DNA of 64,000 nucleotides. It comes from Piromyces finnis. Its lineage: Eukaryota; Neocallimastigomycota; Neocallimastigomycetes; Neocallimastigales; Neocallimastigaceae. The notes under the pieces are model-generated. The model saw nothing but the letters and a program-made list of their open reading frames with translations, ran no database searches and was not told where the DNA came from. The stretch is from contig MCFH01000069.1 in NCBI GenBank assembly GCA_002104945.1, positions 182,454-246,453 on the forward strand. The letters run 5' to 3'. Position 1 is the first letter of the stretch. Each line of letters opens with the position of its first letter. Made by a program: the position numbers and the translations under genes. Of the stretch, positions 25,222 to 37,035 are shown one piece after another.

Positions 25222-25782
25222 TTATTTGTATAATTTTTAGAAAAAAAGTAAAATTAGCTACCTTGAAATTGGAAATTTATTCTTGGAAATAAATTATATA
25301 TGGATTATTTATTACTATAATTTTTAATATATATTTTTAAAAGTATTATATAATTTTAATATTTATATATTATTAAATATTATAATTTATAAAATAATAA
25401 TTAATTATTATTTTTTTTTTTTTTTTAAAAAAATATAAAAGATGCTTATTTCAACCATACTACAAATGTAATTTTTAATAATTATATATAGTAAAAATTA
25501 AAATCAAAATATATATTAATAATATCAATAACGTTAATAATCAAACTTAAATTTGGTAATAATCAATAATTATTATATTTAAATTATATAATAAAAATTA
25601 TATTTTCTGTTATTTAAATATAATTCATATATAATTTATGTAATGATTAAAACTTAATTATTTTAAAAATATAATTATAAAATGAAAAGTATAATAGAAA
25701 AGTATTCAAAAATTTTTAAATTTGTTTATAACAAATAATTAAGATAAAATAATAATTTAGCATATATCTTTTATCTTTTATA
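25222..25782. other. Intergenic AT-rich sequence, no gene seen
   Basis: About 560 bp of A/T-rich DNA upstream of the first gene of the virus-like island. Confidence 0.4.
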
Positions 25783-28016
25783 ATGAATATTATTAAATTA
25801 ATTCGTAGTTTAATACAAAATGAAAAATGTTTATCTAATGAACATAAAATAATAATTAATAATGAGTGTTTTTCATTTTTTGAAGGAATTAGCCTTATTG
25901 ATTGCAATAAACTTTCCAAAGATCAGTATAATATTAAATATAAAGATAAAGAAAATGAAAATATAAATGATACAACCAGTTATTCACTTTTAAACGTACT
26001 AGAAAAAAAATATAAAGAAAAAGTATTTAAATATAATTTTTATTTGAAAGATACAACAAAAACAAAATTTAATATATCTATAAATATACCTTCATATACC
26101 CTTAAAGATATTTATAATAAAATAATAAAGTTAGAATTACCAAATACTTGTCAATATGTAACTGCTTTTATCAAAAGAATAAATTACTATCATTACTTTA
26201 ATAAAAGGTATATTGAAACGCATCAATATAATCAAGTGTTAATTGCAGAAGATAAAAATAAGGATATTAAAGATTCAGATAATTTCATAATTATTAAATG
26301 TTGTCATGATAGTATAAGAATCACTGGAAATAAAATAACATTTTATAAAAGAGATACTTATGATAATATTATTTGTAAATTATTACCATGTTTAAATTAT
26401 TCAAATGATCAAATACTAATTAGATTCAAACCAAGTATTGTTTCTTTTACATACCCAATAAATATAAATTTCCGATTGTTTGATTTGATGTTATATGAAT
26501 ATTCTTTATATCCCTATATATATACCGATGAGAATGAAGATATAATAAAAAATAAAGAAAAATTGGTATATACAATAAATATCTTTAATCAGTCATTGAA
26601 TATGAAACTTTATAACAAGTATAAACAATTTACAGAAATTATTCAATTTCAAGAATTAGAATGGTATATGTATATGACTGTTAAAAAATATTAAAATATC
26701 TTTATTTATTATATATTGATTTTCATGCAAACTATTATAAAAAAAATAAAGTAATAAATATTCCATTAAAAATAAATTATAATCGATTATTTGGAAAATA
26801 TTATACTAGATATTTTAATAATAAAGATAAGGTATTACCAGTAATTGCTGATAAAGAAGAATGTATTAAGAATAATATACCGTATGTACAGTGGAATAAT
26901 AATTATTATAGATCACCAGAAAATTCAAGATATAAAATTGTTCTTTCAACAAATAAAAATTCTACTGATAATAATTTTGCGTTTCATGATAAAAAGTTAT
27001 TATTTGATTCAGTATTAGAATTAGATATTGTTCCTAAATGTGTTAAAGTGATAAGAAAGTACAAAGAAAAAGAAACATCTGTTTATTTTAATATTACTTA
27101 TAAACTAGACAAACATTGTAAAGGAAAATTTCCTTCCAATTTATTTATTTCTTATGGTTACGAATTACAAGGTTTATATAGACAATATTTTGATATTCCA
27201 GAAATAAATAATAAATTTATAATATGTTCTAATTGTAATAAATACATTAATATTCCAAGTCAACAGGAATTAATAAATTGTGTAAAAGAAAAGTTTAAGA
27301 ATAAGCAATTAAAACTAATAAATGAAAATTATAATTACAATGATATTAATATACTATCTTTTTCAGTAGATAATAATATGAATATATATCCATATTGTGT
27401 TTTTGATTATGTCTACAATTGTAATTCTTCTTTTCCCTTTTTAATAATAATGTTAAACACATGTAAATTATTTGTACTTCCTAATTATAGGTATGAATAT
27501 GTACTAAATTCAGATAAGAATTTGTTCAATTTTAATGATGATTTTGTACAAGCTATATTTTCTATGTATAAAAAAAATTCAATTTCAATCATAGATAATG
27601 CTACATTAACTAAATACATTAAACAATATGTTTCAGATAATAAAACAGTTTTAATAACAGAAAAGGAATTTTCAGATGAAAAGGTATATTTATGGAGATC
27701 GATTTATTCAGAAATAATACCAACAATACCAATAATAAAAGATAATGATGAATTATACAATACACTACCATCATTTTCTTTTTTATGTAAGAATATTAAA
27801 AATATAACTGCATATCATTATAGTATTATGAATGAAAACAATAAAAAAGTTATTATCTATGGTGTATGGAATAATGAAGATTATTATCCATGTAAAGCAT
27901 CCATAGAAATATTAAAATCAACTATTCTTAATAAACCTTATTTATTATTAAAAAGAAATTTAGATGGATCTATCTATTCATCTTTCAAAAATAATTCTAT
28001 TTATATGTTTTTTTAG
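25783..28016 (+). pseudogene. Unknown ~740-residue protein of the virus-like island, one frameshift
   Basis: A first frame from ATG 25783 runs 303 codons to TAA 26692-26694. A second frame is open from about 26691 to 28016 and continues the same kind of sequence, so a one-base shift in the A-run at 26682-26688 splits a gene of about 740 codons. The product is Tyr/Asn/Ile-rich with scattered cysteines and a CSNCNK pair around 27229, but no domain I can name. The N-terminal 20 residues recur in the fragment at 5919-5993. It lies directly upstream of, and on the same strand as, the C-terminal RNA polymerase piece, 550 bp apart. Whether it is viral or a host gene family is unresolved. Confidence 0.55.
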
Positions 28017-28565
28017 TTAATAAGATATTAATACTATCGTAGATGCATAAAATTATTTTTTTTTTAATTTTTATATTTATTTATATATTTTGTTATTATT
28101 TAAATAATTATTTTTAAAATTGGAATTCAATATTGTAATTTTGTTATCATAACGAATTAACAAATTTATATTAAAAGCATAATTCATTGTAATATGTATA
28201 ATATATATTACTAGTAATATTCTATATATGTATATGTATTAATGTAAATAGCTTTAATAACATTAGATTATAAAAGTTATTTATAGATTAATTATGTATA
28301 TTAATTAATAAACTATATTCATAAAATATGTATTAAATTAAAATAATTTTTTAAAAAATATTAAGTTCTCTTGTAAATTCTTTTTAAAAATACTGTAAAT
28401 TTTATTTATAATTATATATATATGTATTAAATTATAAAATGATAATTAATAATACTTTATAAATATTTTGTAAATTTATAGTAAATAATTGTATATTTTG
28501 CATCTAAATATTTTATAAATATTTTATTTAAATTTTTTTTTAAATATATATTTTAAATTTCAAGT
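28017..28565. other. Intergenic AT-rich sequence before the RNA polymerase A''-like gene
   Basis: AT-rich, no gene seen. The ATG chosen for the next gene is at 28566. Confidence 0.4.
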
Positions 28566-28942
28566 ATGGAAGAATCTCAAAATATGCAATATTTTCCTGT
28601 TGAGGATATTGATTATATATGTAACAAAATTTTAAAAATTTTGAAGAAAATAAAAGATTGACTTCTTATATTGATCAAGTAAATAATAAAGTAAGAAATT
28701 ATTTAAAGAAAAAAATTAAAGCAGAAGAAATTGACTGTGATAAGTTTGCTAAAATAATTGTGGATAAAATCAAATCTCGTATGATAAAAGAAAATACTCA
28801 TGTTGGTATTTTAGCACTCAATCAGTTGGTGAACCTGTAACACAATCAGCATTAAGTTATTTCCACAAATTAAATACAAATGATAATAATGAATTGAAAG
28901 AATTATATAAATTAACTCATAATAAAATGGATTATAGTATAA

Positions 28943-29352
28943 TGTAAAGAACTAATGTTCAATAAATAAAAACACAAATATATATAAAAAGGAAAATAAT
29001 AAAAGCAAATAAAAATTTTATTATTGAACACTTAACAAAATTATAACAGGTTAGTGTTTAATAATTTTATTTTTATTATAAAATTTTTTTGTTAATAAAA
29101 ACTCGAATTAAAAATAATTTTTTTGAGAAATTTCACTCGTATTTATATAAAAATTTTTAAAAGTAAATTTATAAAAATTTTACAACTTAATTTTTTAAGC
29201 CAATCAGAAATTATCTTCTTTGGTAAAATTTCGTTATAAAATATTTTAATAATTAAAAAAGATATTAATGAGGTTTCGAACTCGAGTAGTTCAAACCAAG
29301 GTCTTAGTTACTAACCACTAAGACAGGTTACTAATTTCTATGATTCGTTACA
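28943..29352 (-). repeat. 3' LTR of element 1
   Basis: 410 bp, TG...CA. In the element sense it carries an A-box-like hairpin (29302-29323) and B-box-like TTCGAA segment (29272-29283) near its 5' end, then a TATA box, then the segment that matches the primer-binding site. Confidence 0.95.
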
Positions 29353-29450
29353 TGGTCCTCCTCCAGGATTCGGATACCAGACGAATCAACTAAATTTATT
29401 TGTTACTTTATTATAAGAGAAATAATTGAAACGAGTGAATACATTTTGAA

Positions 29451-29483
<33 letters not shown>

Positions 29484-29552
29484 TGAATATTAAATTATAA
29501 ATATATTTTTTCATTTTTTATTTTCTATTCTCTTTTTCTCTTATCAATTACT

Positions 29553-29595
<43 letters not shown>

Positions 29596-29604
29596 TAACT
29601 ATTA

Positions 29605-32600
29605 CTAATGTGAATTATTAAAGTTTTTAATTAGTTCATCGCAGTTTAAATTACTTTCAGGTTCCCAAGATGCTTCTGAAAGCGGATAACCTTTCCATTT
29701 TATTAGATATTGAATCTTCCCATAATGCTTTCTTTTATCAAGTATTTCTTCTACTTCGTATTCTTCTTCTTCATTTACTATTATAGGTGGAGGTGGATCT
29801 TTGATTCTTCCAAAACTATCTTCATAATACGGTTCTAGGTTTGAAACATGAACAATTGGGTAAATCTTCAGCGATTTTGGTAATTCTAATTTATAAGTGA
29901 GATTAGAGATTTTACTAATTATCCTAAACGGGCCAAGTTTCCTAGGATTAAATTTTTTATTTCCTTTATGAATTATCAAGGAGCTATCCAACCATACTTT
30001 GTCACCAGTCTTGAATGTCGGAGGTTCTTGTCTATACTTGTCGGCGTATTTCTTTTGAACTTGGATGGCCTTCTTTAAGTTTTCTTTTAGTTTCTCCATT
30101 AGGTCTTCAAAGTCTCTTGTAAATTCTTCAGCTCTTGGAACATTCGTTTGGTCAGGAATTACCGGAGAGTATTTTGGGTGATAACCATAATTTAGGAAGA
30201 ATGGTGAGAATTTTGTTGAGTCTTGAACAGCATTATTGTAACTGAATTCTGCCAATGGAAGAAAGTTGATCCAATTTGTTCCTTTATAATTAGAAAAGCA
30301 TCTTAAATATTGTTCAACAACGGAGTTTACCCTCTCCGTTTGGCCATTGGATTGATGATGATATGGTGAAGAATATTTAACATTGACGTCCAAAGATTGG
30401 CAAATAGATTTCCAAAATTTCGAAGTGAATTGCGCGCCTCTATCGGAAATAATTTCAGAGGGGAGACCGTGAATTTTGAAAATATAATTCAAAAAAGCAA
30501 AAGCAGTATCAGAAGCAGAAGGAATACCTTTAAAGGGAATGAGGTGGCACATTTTAGTAAGGCGGTCAACTACAACAAGAATAGTGTTAAATCCATCAGA
30601 AGGAGGGAGGTCAGTAATGAAATCCATAGAAATAGAAGCCCAAGGATGGTCACTAATCTCAAGGGGTTGAAGTAAACCATATGGTTTATGACGAGAAGGC
30701 TTGGAGCGGCAACAAATCTCACAAGATCGGATATAATTCTTAACATCAATAGAAATGGATGGCCACCAAAAGTCACGAGAGATCAAAGAAATAGTTTTGC
30801 GGATACCAAAATGACCGGCAGAGGGGGAATCATGACAGAGTTTCAAAACGGAGGGACGGCATTTTAAAGGGACATAGATTCTATTATCAAAAAGAAGAAA
30901 ACTATTACTAAGAGAGAATTTATTACTTTGTGGATGTGGAGCTGGGAGATTCTTATTTTCAAGAAAATTGCAAATGTCAATGTAAAAAGAGTCGTTCACA
31001 TATTCAGATAATATTTCATCATTAAGAGAAGAAATGGAACAAATCAAAGCGCAGAAATTCTCAGGGCGTAAAACCGAAAAAGGAGCATCAGAAGGAAGAG
31101 AGGAATCTATATAATCAGGTCTTCGTGAAAGCGCATCAGGTTTACCATTTGATGAACCAGAGCGGTAGAGAATTTTAAAGTTAAATTCGGAAAGGAAAAG
31201 GGCCCAACGAACAAGACGTTGTGACATTTTTTCCGGTTTCTTTTGATATAGTAAGTTTCGATGATCTGAATAAATAGTAAACGGGGTTAAAGCACCTTTG
31301 AGAAAATGTCGCCAAGTTTCAAGAGCATTAACAATAGCTAAAAGTTCTTTATCGTATATAGGATAGTTTCTTTCAGCGGAAGTAAGAGATCTTGAATAGA
31401 AAGCGACAGGATGGATCATTTTATCATCAGGAGATTTTTGAGACAGAACTGCTCCTATAGCAAAGTTGCTAGAGTCGGTTTCAACAATAAAGGGAAGATC
31501 ACGATTTGGATGAGACAGGATGGGAGCAGATGAAATTAATGATTTAATGGTATTAAATGCATCAAGAGCTTCAGAGGAAAAATCAAATTTAACGTTTTTA
31601 CGAAGTAGTCTGTGAAGGGGTTGTGCAACTTTGGCAAAATTAGGAATAAACCGACGATAGTAGTTGGCTAGGCCAATAAAAGATTGAACTTCCTTGACAC
31701 TGGACGGAACTGGCCAATTAATAATAGCAGAAACCTTATTGGGGTCCATATGTATACCTTCAGAGGATATACGATGACCAAGGAAATCAATAGAGGAAAC
31801 AAAGAATTCACACTTTTCAAGCTTAGCATAAAGACCAGCATTTCTTAAGCGATCCAGGACTTCGATAACGTGCTTAATGTGGGATTTATGGTTTTCTGTA
31901 ACGAGTTTCTATATAAAGAATTTATTAATGTAGGAATTAATAATATTTATATAGAAAAATAAATTTTGTATTCCCTATAAGTCAATAAATTTATTTATTT
32001 AAAATAATTTTTTATTATTATTAAATTTTTTAAAAATAAAGATTTAAATTTAAAAGTTAATAAAAACACAACTATTTAATTTTTGATTCACATCACTTCT
32101 ATTTATACTTTTTCTAAATCTGATGTGGCTAAATTAAAAATTAAATTTTCTTTCTAAATTATTCTTTAAATTAATTAAAAATTACATAAAATGAATCTCG
32201 TGATAAAAATACATAAAATATTTAATTTTTCGAATATTCGAACTTATTCTTTTTCGAATAAGTTCTATAAGTTTCTATGAGTCATAAATTAAATTGTTAA
32301 ATAAATAATTTAAAATAAATTTTGGATCAAGGTGTGAGTCGAACCCGAGTGATCCAGATTAATGTCTTAAATACTAACCATTAAGACAATATTAATTTTC
32401 TAATAGATTCGTTACATTTTCAGAAAAAATAATTAAATCGTCAATATATGAATAAACAAAAATCCCTAGAATATTTTCCAGAACATCATTGATAAAATGC
32501 TGAAAAACAGCCGGGGCGTTTTTCAGTCCGAATGGCATTACCAGGTATTCAAAGTGGCCGAATTTGCAGGTGAAAGCTGTTTTATATTCATCACCCTTTT

Positions 32601-34494
32601 TGATTCGGACCAAGTTATATGCTGATCGTAAATCCAATTTTGAGAAGATTTTCGCTTTACCAAGATGCTCTAGCATATCTTGAATCAGAGGTAGAGGATA
32701 AGAATCTCTAATGGTAATTTTGTTGAGTTCCCTATAATCTTGACAAAGACGGAGTTCACCATTCTTTTTAGGAACGAAAAGTACAGGCGCACAAGCAGGA
32801 GATTTGGATTTCCTAATGAAACCCTTTTTGAGGTTTTCATCGATATAATCCTTCAAAACTCTTGTTTCTTCGTCTGTTAGTGGGTAGATTGGTCCATAAA
32901 ATAGCTTGGCATTTTCGATTAGGTTTATTTGGCAATCATAAGGACGATGAGGTGGTAATTGATCAGCAGAAGATTCGCTAAAGACGTCCATATATGATTC
33001 TAATTCCTTCGGAAGTTTAGTAATAGGATTTGAGTCTTTAAGAGAGTTTTTTGGTGAATAAGTGTCAACTTTAGAAAGAGATATATTAGAAGCCATGACA
33101 GTACAAGTCTCTTGTGATAAAGGATCGTTAACAGATTCATTGTTAATTAAGACAGATTTAGAATGATTTTCTTTGGGATTACGAGAATGAGATAACTTAG
33201 AATTTGAAAAAGAAGATTTAGATTTGTCAATAAAAATAGGCAAAGAAACGGAAGAAGAGTTATTGCAATCAGTAGAAAAAACAGAAGTTTCCTGATGGAA
33301 TTCGGGAACATTCGAAGGGAGAGTCATACAATGATCCAAGCAATATGAAGAACCAAAAGATAATTTATTATTTTCAAAGTCAATACTTGGATTATGTTCC
33401 TTAAGCCAACGTAGACCTAGAATACAAGGATATACAGGTAGATCAGTAACGTAAAAGACAGTACGGCATAGGTGATCCATGTAGCGAAGATTAAGAGGTG
33501 GAGTAGCTCCGAACAGTTTTTGGCTACCACCAATACCGAATACGTTGGGTAAATCTTCTTCATAGTGGTAGGGAATATTGTGATCGTTGCAATAGTCGAC
33601 ATCTATTAGATTAAGTGTAGAACCGGAGTCTATAAGAATTTTTGTGTCTAGTTCAAACGATAATTTAAAATCTGAGGTTACCCTATCTTGTTGCTTTTTC
33701 TTGGAATTGGTAGAATTATTTTGTAAAGAAACTAAAGATTCGAATGCTGAGTTTTTATTTCTTCTCTTATGACAATCTTTCAGTTGGTGTCCTGGAGATC
33801 CACAATAGACACATAAGTTTTCCTTACTTCTTCTTTCTTTTTCTTCCTTGGATAACGGACCAAAGTATCTTTTCTTCTTGGGATGTTCCTTTAGATTTGT
33901 GGAAGCCTTTCTGGAGCCATTGCTGGAATTAGAACTTGGTCCCTTAGAATTTTTGTCAAAAAATAATCCCCTGGTAGCAAGTCTGGAGTCTATTCTAGCT
34001 GCAATAGTTTGGAGGGAAAACAAATCTCTTGGTCCTGGGAACATCTCTAATATCTTCATTGCAACTTCTTGGTTGAGCCCAGCGATAAAAGCATCCATCT
34101 TAGCCTCTTCATTCCAGTTAGATTCATCAGAGTATTTGTTAAATTCAAGGATGTATCCTCTGATGCCGCCCAAACGATGTTGCTTGAGAGTACGTAGCAT
34201 TTGATTGGCTACGTAGACTGCATCATTGTTCCCATAGAACGCCTTTAGTCTTTCCTTGAATGCTTGGTAGTTGGTCAGACATGGATCATGGTTGTCAATA
34301 AGCGTAGCGGCCCAATTTAATGCATTTCCATAAAGGCGAGAAATCAGGTAGATAACCTTGCTCTCTTCATCTTGATATCTTTCGGGATAAAGGAGAAAAA
34401 CAAGTTCTATTTTGGCTAAGAAACCTTTGAGATATTTTCTGTCTCCTGCGAAACCGTCTTTTAGTGAGGCGTTATCAAATATTTGTCCTTCCAT
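29605..34494 (-). pseudogene. Gag-Pol polyprotein of element 1, split by a solo LTR
   Basis: ATG at 34492-34494. Gag: capsid-type helical region (residues about 20-175), basic stretch, zinc knuckle C228-x2-C-x4-H-x4-C241. Then an aspartic protease (LIDSGST), reverse transcriptase with YIDD, and at 32416 the inserted LTR (31897-32416, TTTTC duplication). Beyond it the frame is open again at 31896: RT thumb, RNase H ([24 protein letters not shown]), integrase HHCC zinc finger (HDSPSAGHF, CEICC) and DDE core (DFITDLPPS, SDRGAQF, HHQSNGQTERVN), and a C-terminal chromodomain (EYEVEEILD, YLIKWKGY, WEP) ending at 29605. Gag and Pol share one frame. Apart from the inserted LTR no other break was seen, so the element was coding-competent until then. 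Confidence 0.95.
31897..32416 (-). repeat. Solo LTR inside element 1
   Basis: 520 bp, TG...CA, perfect 5-bp target duplication TTTTC (31892-31896 and 32417-32421). Different family from element 1 LTRs but the same plan: 7-bp hairpin GTCTTAA/TTAAGAC (32364-32387) with GGTTAGTA in its loop, B-box-like GGGTTCGACTC (32336-32346, minus strand), TATA box, and a TGTGTTTTTATTAAC segment 37 nt beyond it. Confidence 0.92.
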
Positions 34495-35192
34495 TAGAAT
34501 TAAAAAATATAATTGTTTGAAAATAAAAATTATGTAAATAAGATAAAGTTATGTTTGAAGAAATTAAGAAAAAAAAAAAAAAAAAAAATTAAATCTTTAT
34601 TATTATTTATTGATTAAAATATTTTAAATATAGACAAAGAGTCAAATTAAATAGTATTGGACCATCAAATATTTAATTTTATTAGTATTCAATACTAGGT
34701 CCCTTGTAGCTCTTTGTTGATAACGTAGATATTATCAATTGTTAATATTGGAAATGAAAATTTTCAATAAAAGGAATTAACGGTATTAGTTTCTTTATTG
34801 TCACTTACTTAATTAAGCGGAAAGAAAAAAATAGGTTTAATTTCCCGATTATTAATAATATCTAAACAACAAAGTATTACGTATAGGTGTCCAACTATCC
34901 ACGCTAAGGGAGTTATTGAATCCTAACTTCTTTGTTATTTTATTATATTTTTCAAAAAATAATAAATAAAATTTAATTTTATTTATTAAAAGTAGAAAAC
35001 GTTTTATTAGAAAATGAATTTTTTCTTTATTATTAAATTAAGCGTCCTGGCGCTCCCCTTATAATAACTGTGGGTTTTACTTTTGTTTTCAGTACCCTTA
35101 TTGTTAAAATAAGCTTCACTGACTTACTTAATTTTTTAATAAATTAAAAATTCTTCCTTTTTTAAACACTAAGGTGTTATTATATATTTTAG
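34495..35192 (-). other. 5' leader of element 1
   Basis: About 700 bp between the primer-binding site and the gag start, without coding frame. It includes an A-run (34569-34588). It probably carries packaging and translation signals, none of which can be pinpointed. Confidence 0.5.
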
Positions 35193-35202
35193 GAGTTTTT
35201 AT
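35193..35202 (-). promoter_or_regulatory. Primer-binding site of element 1, self-priming type
   Basis: Directly inside the 5' LTR the element reads ATAAAAACTC. It does not start with TGG, so it does not fit the 3' CCA end of a tRNA. It is the exact complement of GAGTTTTTAT inside the same LTR (35355-35364), which lies about 42 nt after the TATA box and so near the probable 5' end of the transcript. Confidence 0.75.
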
Positions 35203-35611
35203 TGTAAAGAACTAATGTTCAATAAATAAAAACACAAATATATATAAAAAGTAAAATAATAAAAGCAAATAAAAATTTTATTATTGAACACTTAACAAAA
35301 TTATAACAGGTTAGTGTTTAATAATTTTATTTTTATTATAAAATTTTTTTGTTAATAAAAACTCGAATTAAAAATAATTTTTTTGAGAAATTTCACTCGT
35401 ATTTATATAAAAATTTTTAAAAGTAAATTTATAAAAATTTTACAACTTAATTTTTTAAGCCAATCAGAAATTATCTTCTTTGGTAAAATTTCGTTATAAA
35501 ATATTTTAATAATTAAAAAGATATTAATGAGGTTTCGAACTCGAGTAGTTCAAACCAAGGTCTTAGTTACTAACCACTAAGACAGGTTACTAATTTCTAT
35601 GATTCGTTACA
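35203..35611 (-). repeat. 5' LTR of element 1
   Basis: 409 bp, TG...CA. Element-sense order: A-box-like hairpin (35561-35582), B-box-like TTCGAA (35531-35542), TATA box (35401-35407), self-primer segment (35355-35364). Nearly identical to 28943-29352. Confidence 0.95.
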
Positions 35612-36806
35612 TATAATTCATTTATATTTTAAACCAAATTATGATATTTTATTTAAGAAGAAAATAGCAAATCAAATGGAATACAGAATATTAAATGATG
35701 TTGTTTTAAATGTTGTGTATAATGGATTTACACTTCGTTTTTATTTTTGTCGCCATTCCATATTTAATTTAAAAATTCATCCAAAAACTATTTTCGAATC
35801 TGTAATTAAATATTTAGAAAACACCAATAATATATTGTTTACATGGGAATCATCTCTAAATCTTGAAGATCTTTTCATTGAATTTATTCAACCTGCTTCA
35901 AAGATTCTTGGTTGGTTTGATGATCATAAAATTGATTATATAGTTGATTCAGATATGCTTTGTGTTTTTAAACCAGGAATTGATGAATATAATAATTCTG
36001 ATAATTCTGATAATGAAGAAAATAATTATGATTCTGATAATGATATTAATAACAGCATTAATAACAGTATTAATGAATATTGTAATAATGAAAGTAATTT
36101 CCTAATAGATTATTTTAATGAACAGAATTTTGAATTTGAAGAATTTGATAAATATTATTTACTTGATAGTCATTTCGTTAATTTAGATAATGAAGATATT
36201 AACAAAGTATTAAATAATGTTGTATTATCAGGAGCTAAAGATATTGTTAAAGTTACGTTTAAAGCTATAGGTAATGAACATTATATAGAAGTTATAGGGT
36301 TAGATTTAGATAAACTTTTTAAAGAAGAATACATTGATAAGGAACGATCTACATATTTAGTCTATGCAAATTCATTCAATATTGATTTTGAATTACGTAA
36401 AAAGAATATTTTAAAGCAGTTAATAAAAATTGTAAATGCAGATATTACTTCATATAATATGCAACATATAGAATTATTAACTAATTTCATGTGTCGTGAT
36501 AATACGATTACACCAATGTCTCGTTTTGGAATGAGAAATGGTGATTATTCTTTTATATCTCGATTATCTTTTGAAGATCCTTTTAGGGTAATTCAGGATG
36601 TCTTTTATGGTGTTAAAGATGATTTAACATCTATATCTTCAAAATTAATTACCGGAATATACAATGATGAAGAAGAAAAAAATGAAAATATAATTAATAA
36701 TGAAAACACTATTAATACTGAAAATACTATTAATAATGAAGATACGGAAAATAATGAAAACAATAAAAATATTGAGAATACTATAAATATTATTGATAAT
36801 GAATAA

Positions 36807-37035
36807 TATTTTATATTTTTAATTTTTATTTATTAAATGTTATAATATTTTTAAATAATATTAATTTAAAAATTTTTTTTGTAATTTAAAAATTAAATAT
36901 TTATAATAAAATATTTATAATAAAATAATTATAAAATTTTTTAAAAAATAAAAATATAAAATTTTGTATATAATAAATTATTTAAATTACTTAAATTATT
37001 TAAATAATTTTTATTGAATTATTAATATAATCAAA
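36807..37035. other. Short AT-rich spacer between convergent genes
   Basis: 229 bp between the 3' ends of the A''-like gene and the DNA polymerase gene; TATTTAATA-type repeats, which may hold both 3' processing signals. Confidence 0.4.

Larger units (their letters stand above)
28943..35611 (-). mobile_element. Ty3/Gypsy chromodomain element 1 (chromovirus type), complete but carrying an inserted solo LTR
   Basis: Two near-identical LTRs (28943-29352 and 35203-35611; about two differences in 410 bp) flank a gag-pol gene on the minus strand. LTR ends are TG...CA. The insertion duplicated TATAA (28938-28942 and 35612-35616), and it lies inside the RNA polymerase A''-like gene. High LTR identity means recent insertion. 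The element later received a solo LTR of another family (31897-32416) in its RT region. A purine-rich tract (GGAGGAGGACCA in the element sense) lies directly before the 3' LTR as the plus-strand primer. Confidence 0.95.
28566..36806 (+). pseudogene. C-terminal part of the RNA polymerase largest subunit (RPB1/A''-like), interrupted by Ty3/Gypsy element 1
   Basis: Coding starts at ATG 28566 (MEESQNMQYF). Frame shifts near 28640 and 28815 separate three segments. The third contains the trigger-helix signature QSVGEPVTQSALSYFH, equivalent to cellular QSIGEPxTQMTLxTFH, with the conserved His kept. At 28942 element 1 (28943-35611) interrupts the gene; coding resumes in frame after the TATAA duplication at 35612 and runs to 36806. 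The distal part has RPB1 C-terminal landmarks: NNVVLSGAKDI, a HIELLTNFMCR / MSRFGMR block, and RLSFEDPFRVI. An acidic Asn-rich insert (about 35985-36080) and an Asn/Glu tail replace any heptad CTD. The gene has its own ATG about 80 residues before the trigger helix, the position of the archaeal A'/A'' split. The N-terminal partner is at 48954-50304. Confidence 0.85.

Noticed and set aside
33744-34204. Plus-strand frames inside element 1
   Set aside because: Antisense of the gag region; the minus-strand frame has clear Gag, zinc-knuckle and protease motifs.
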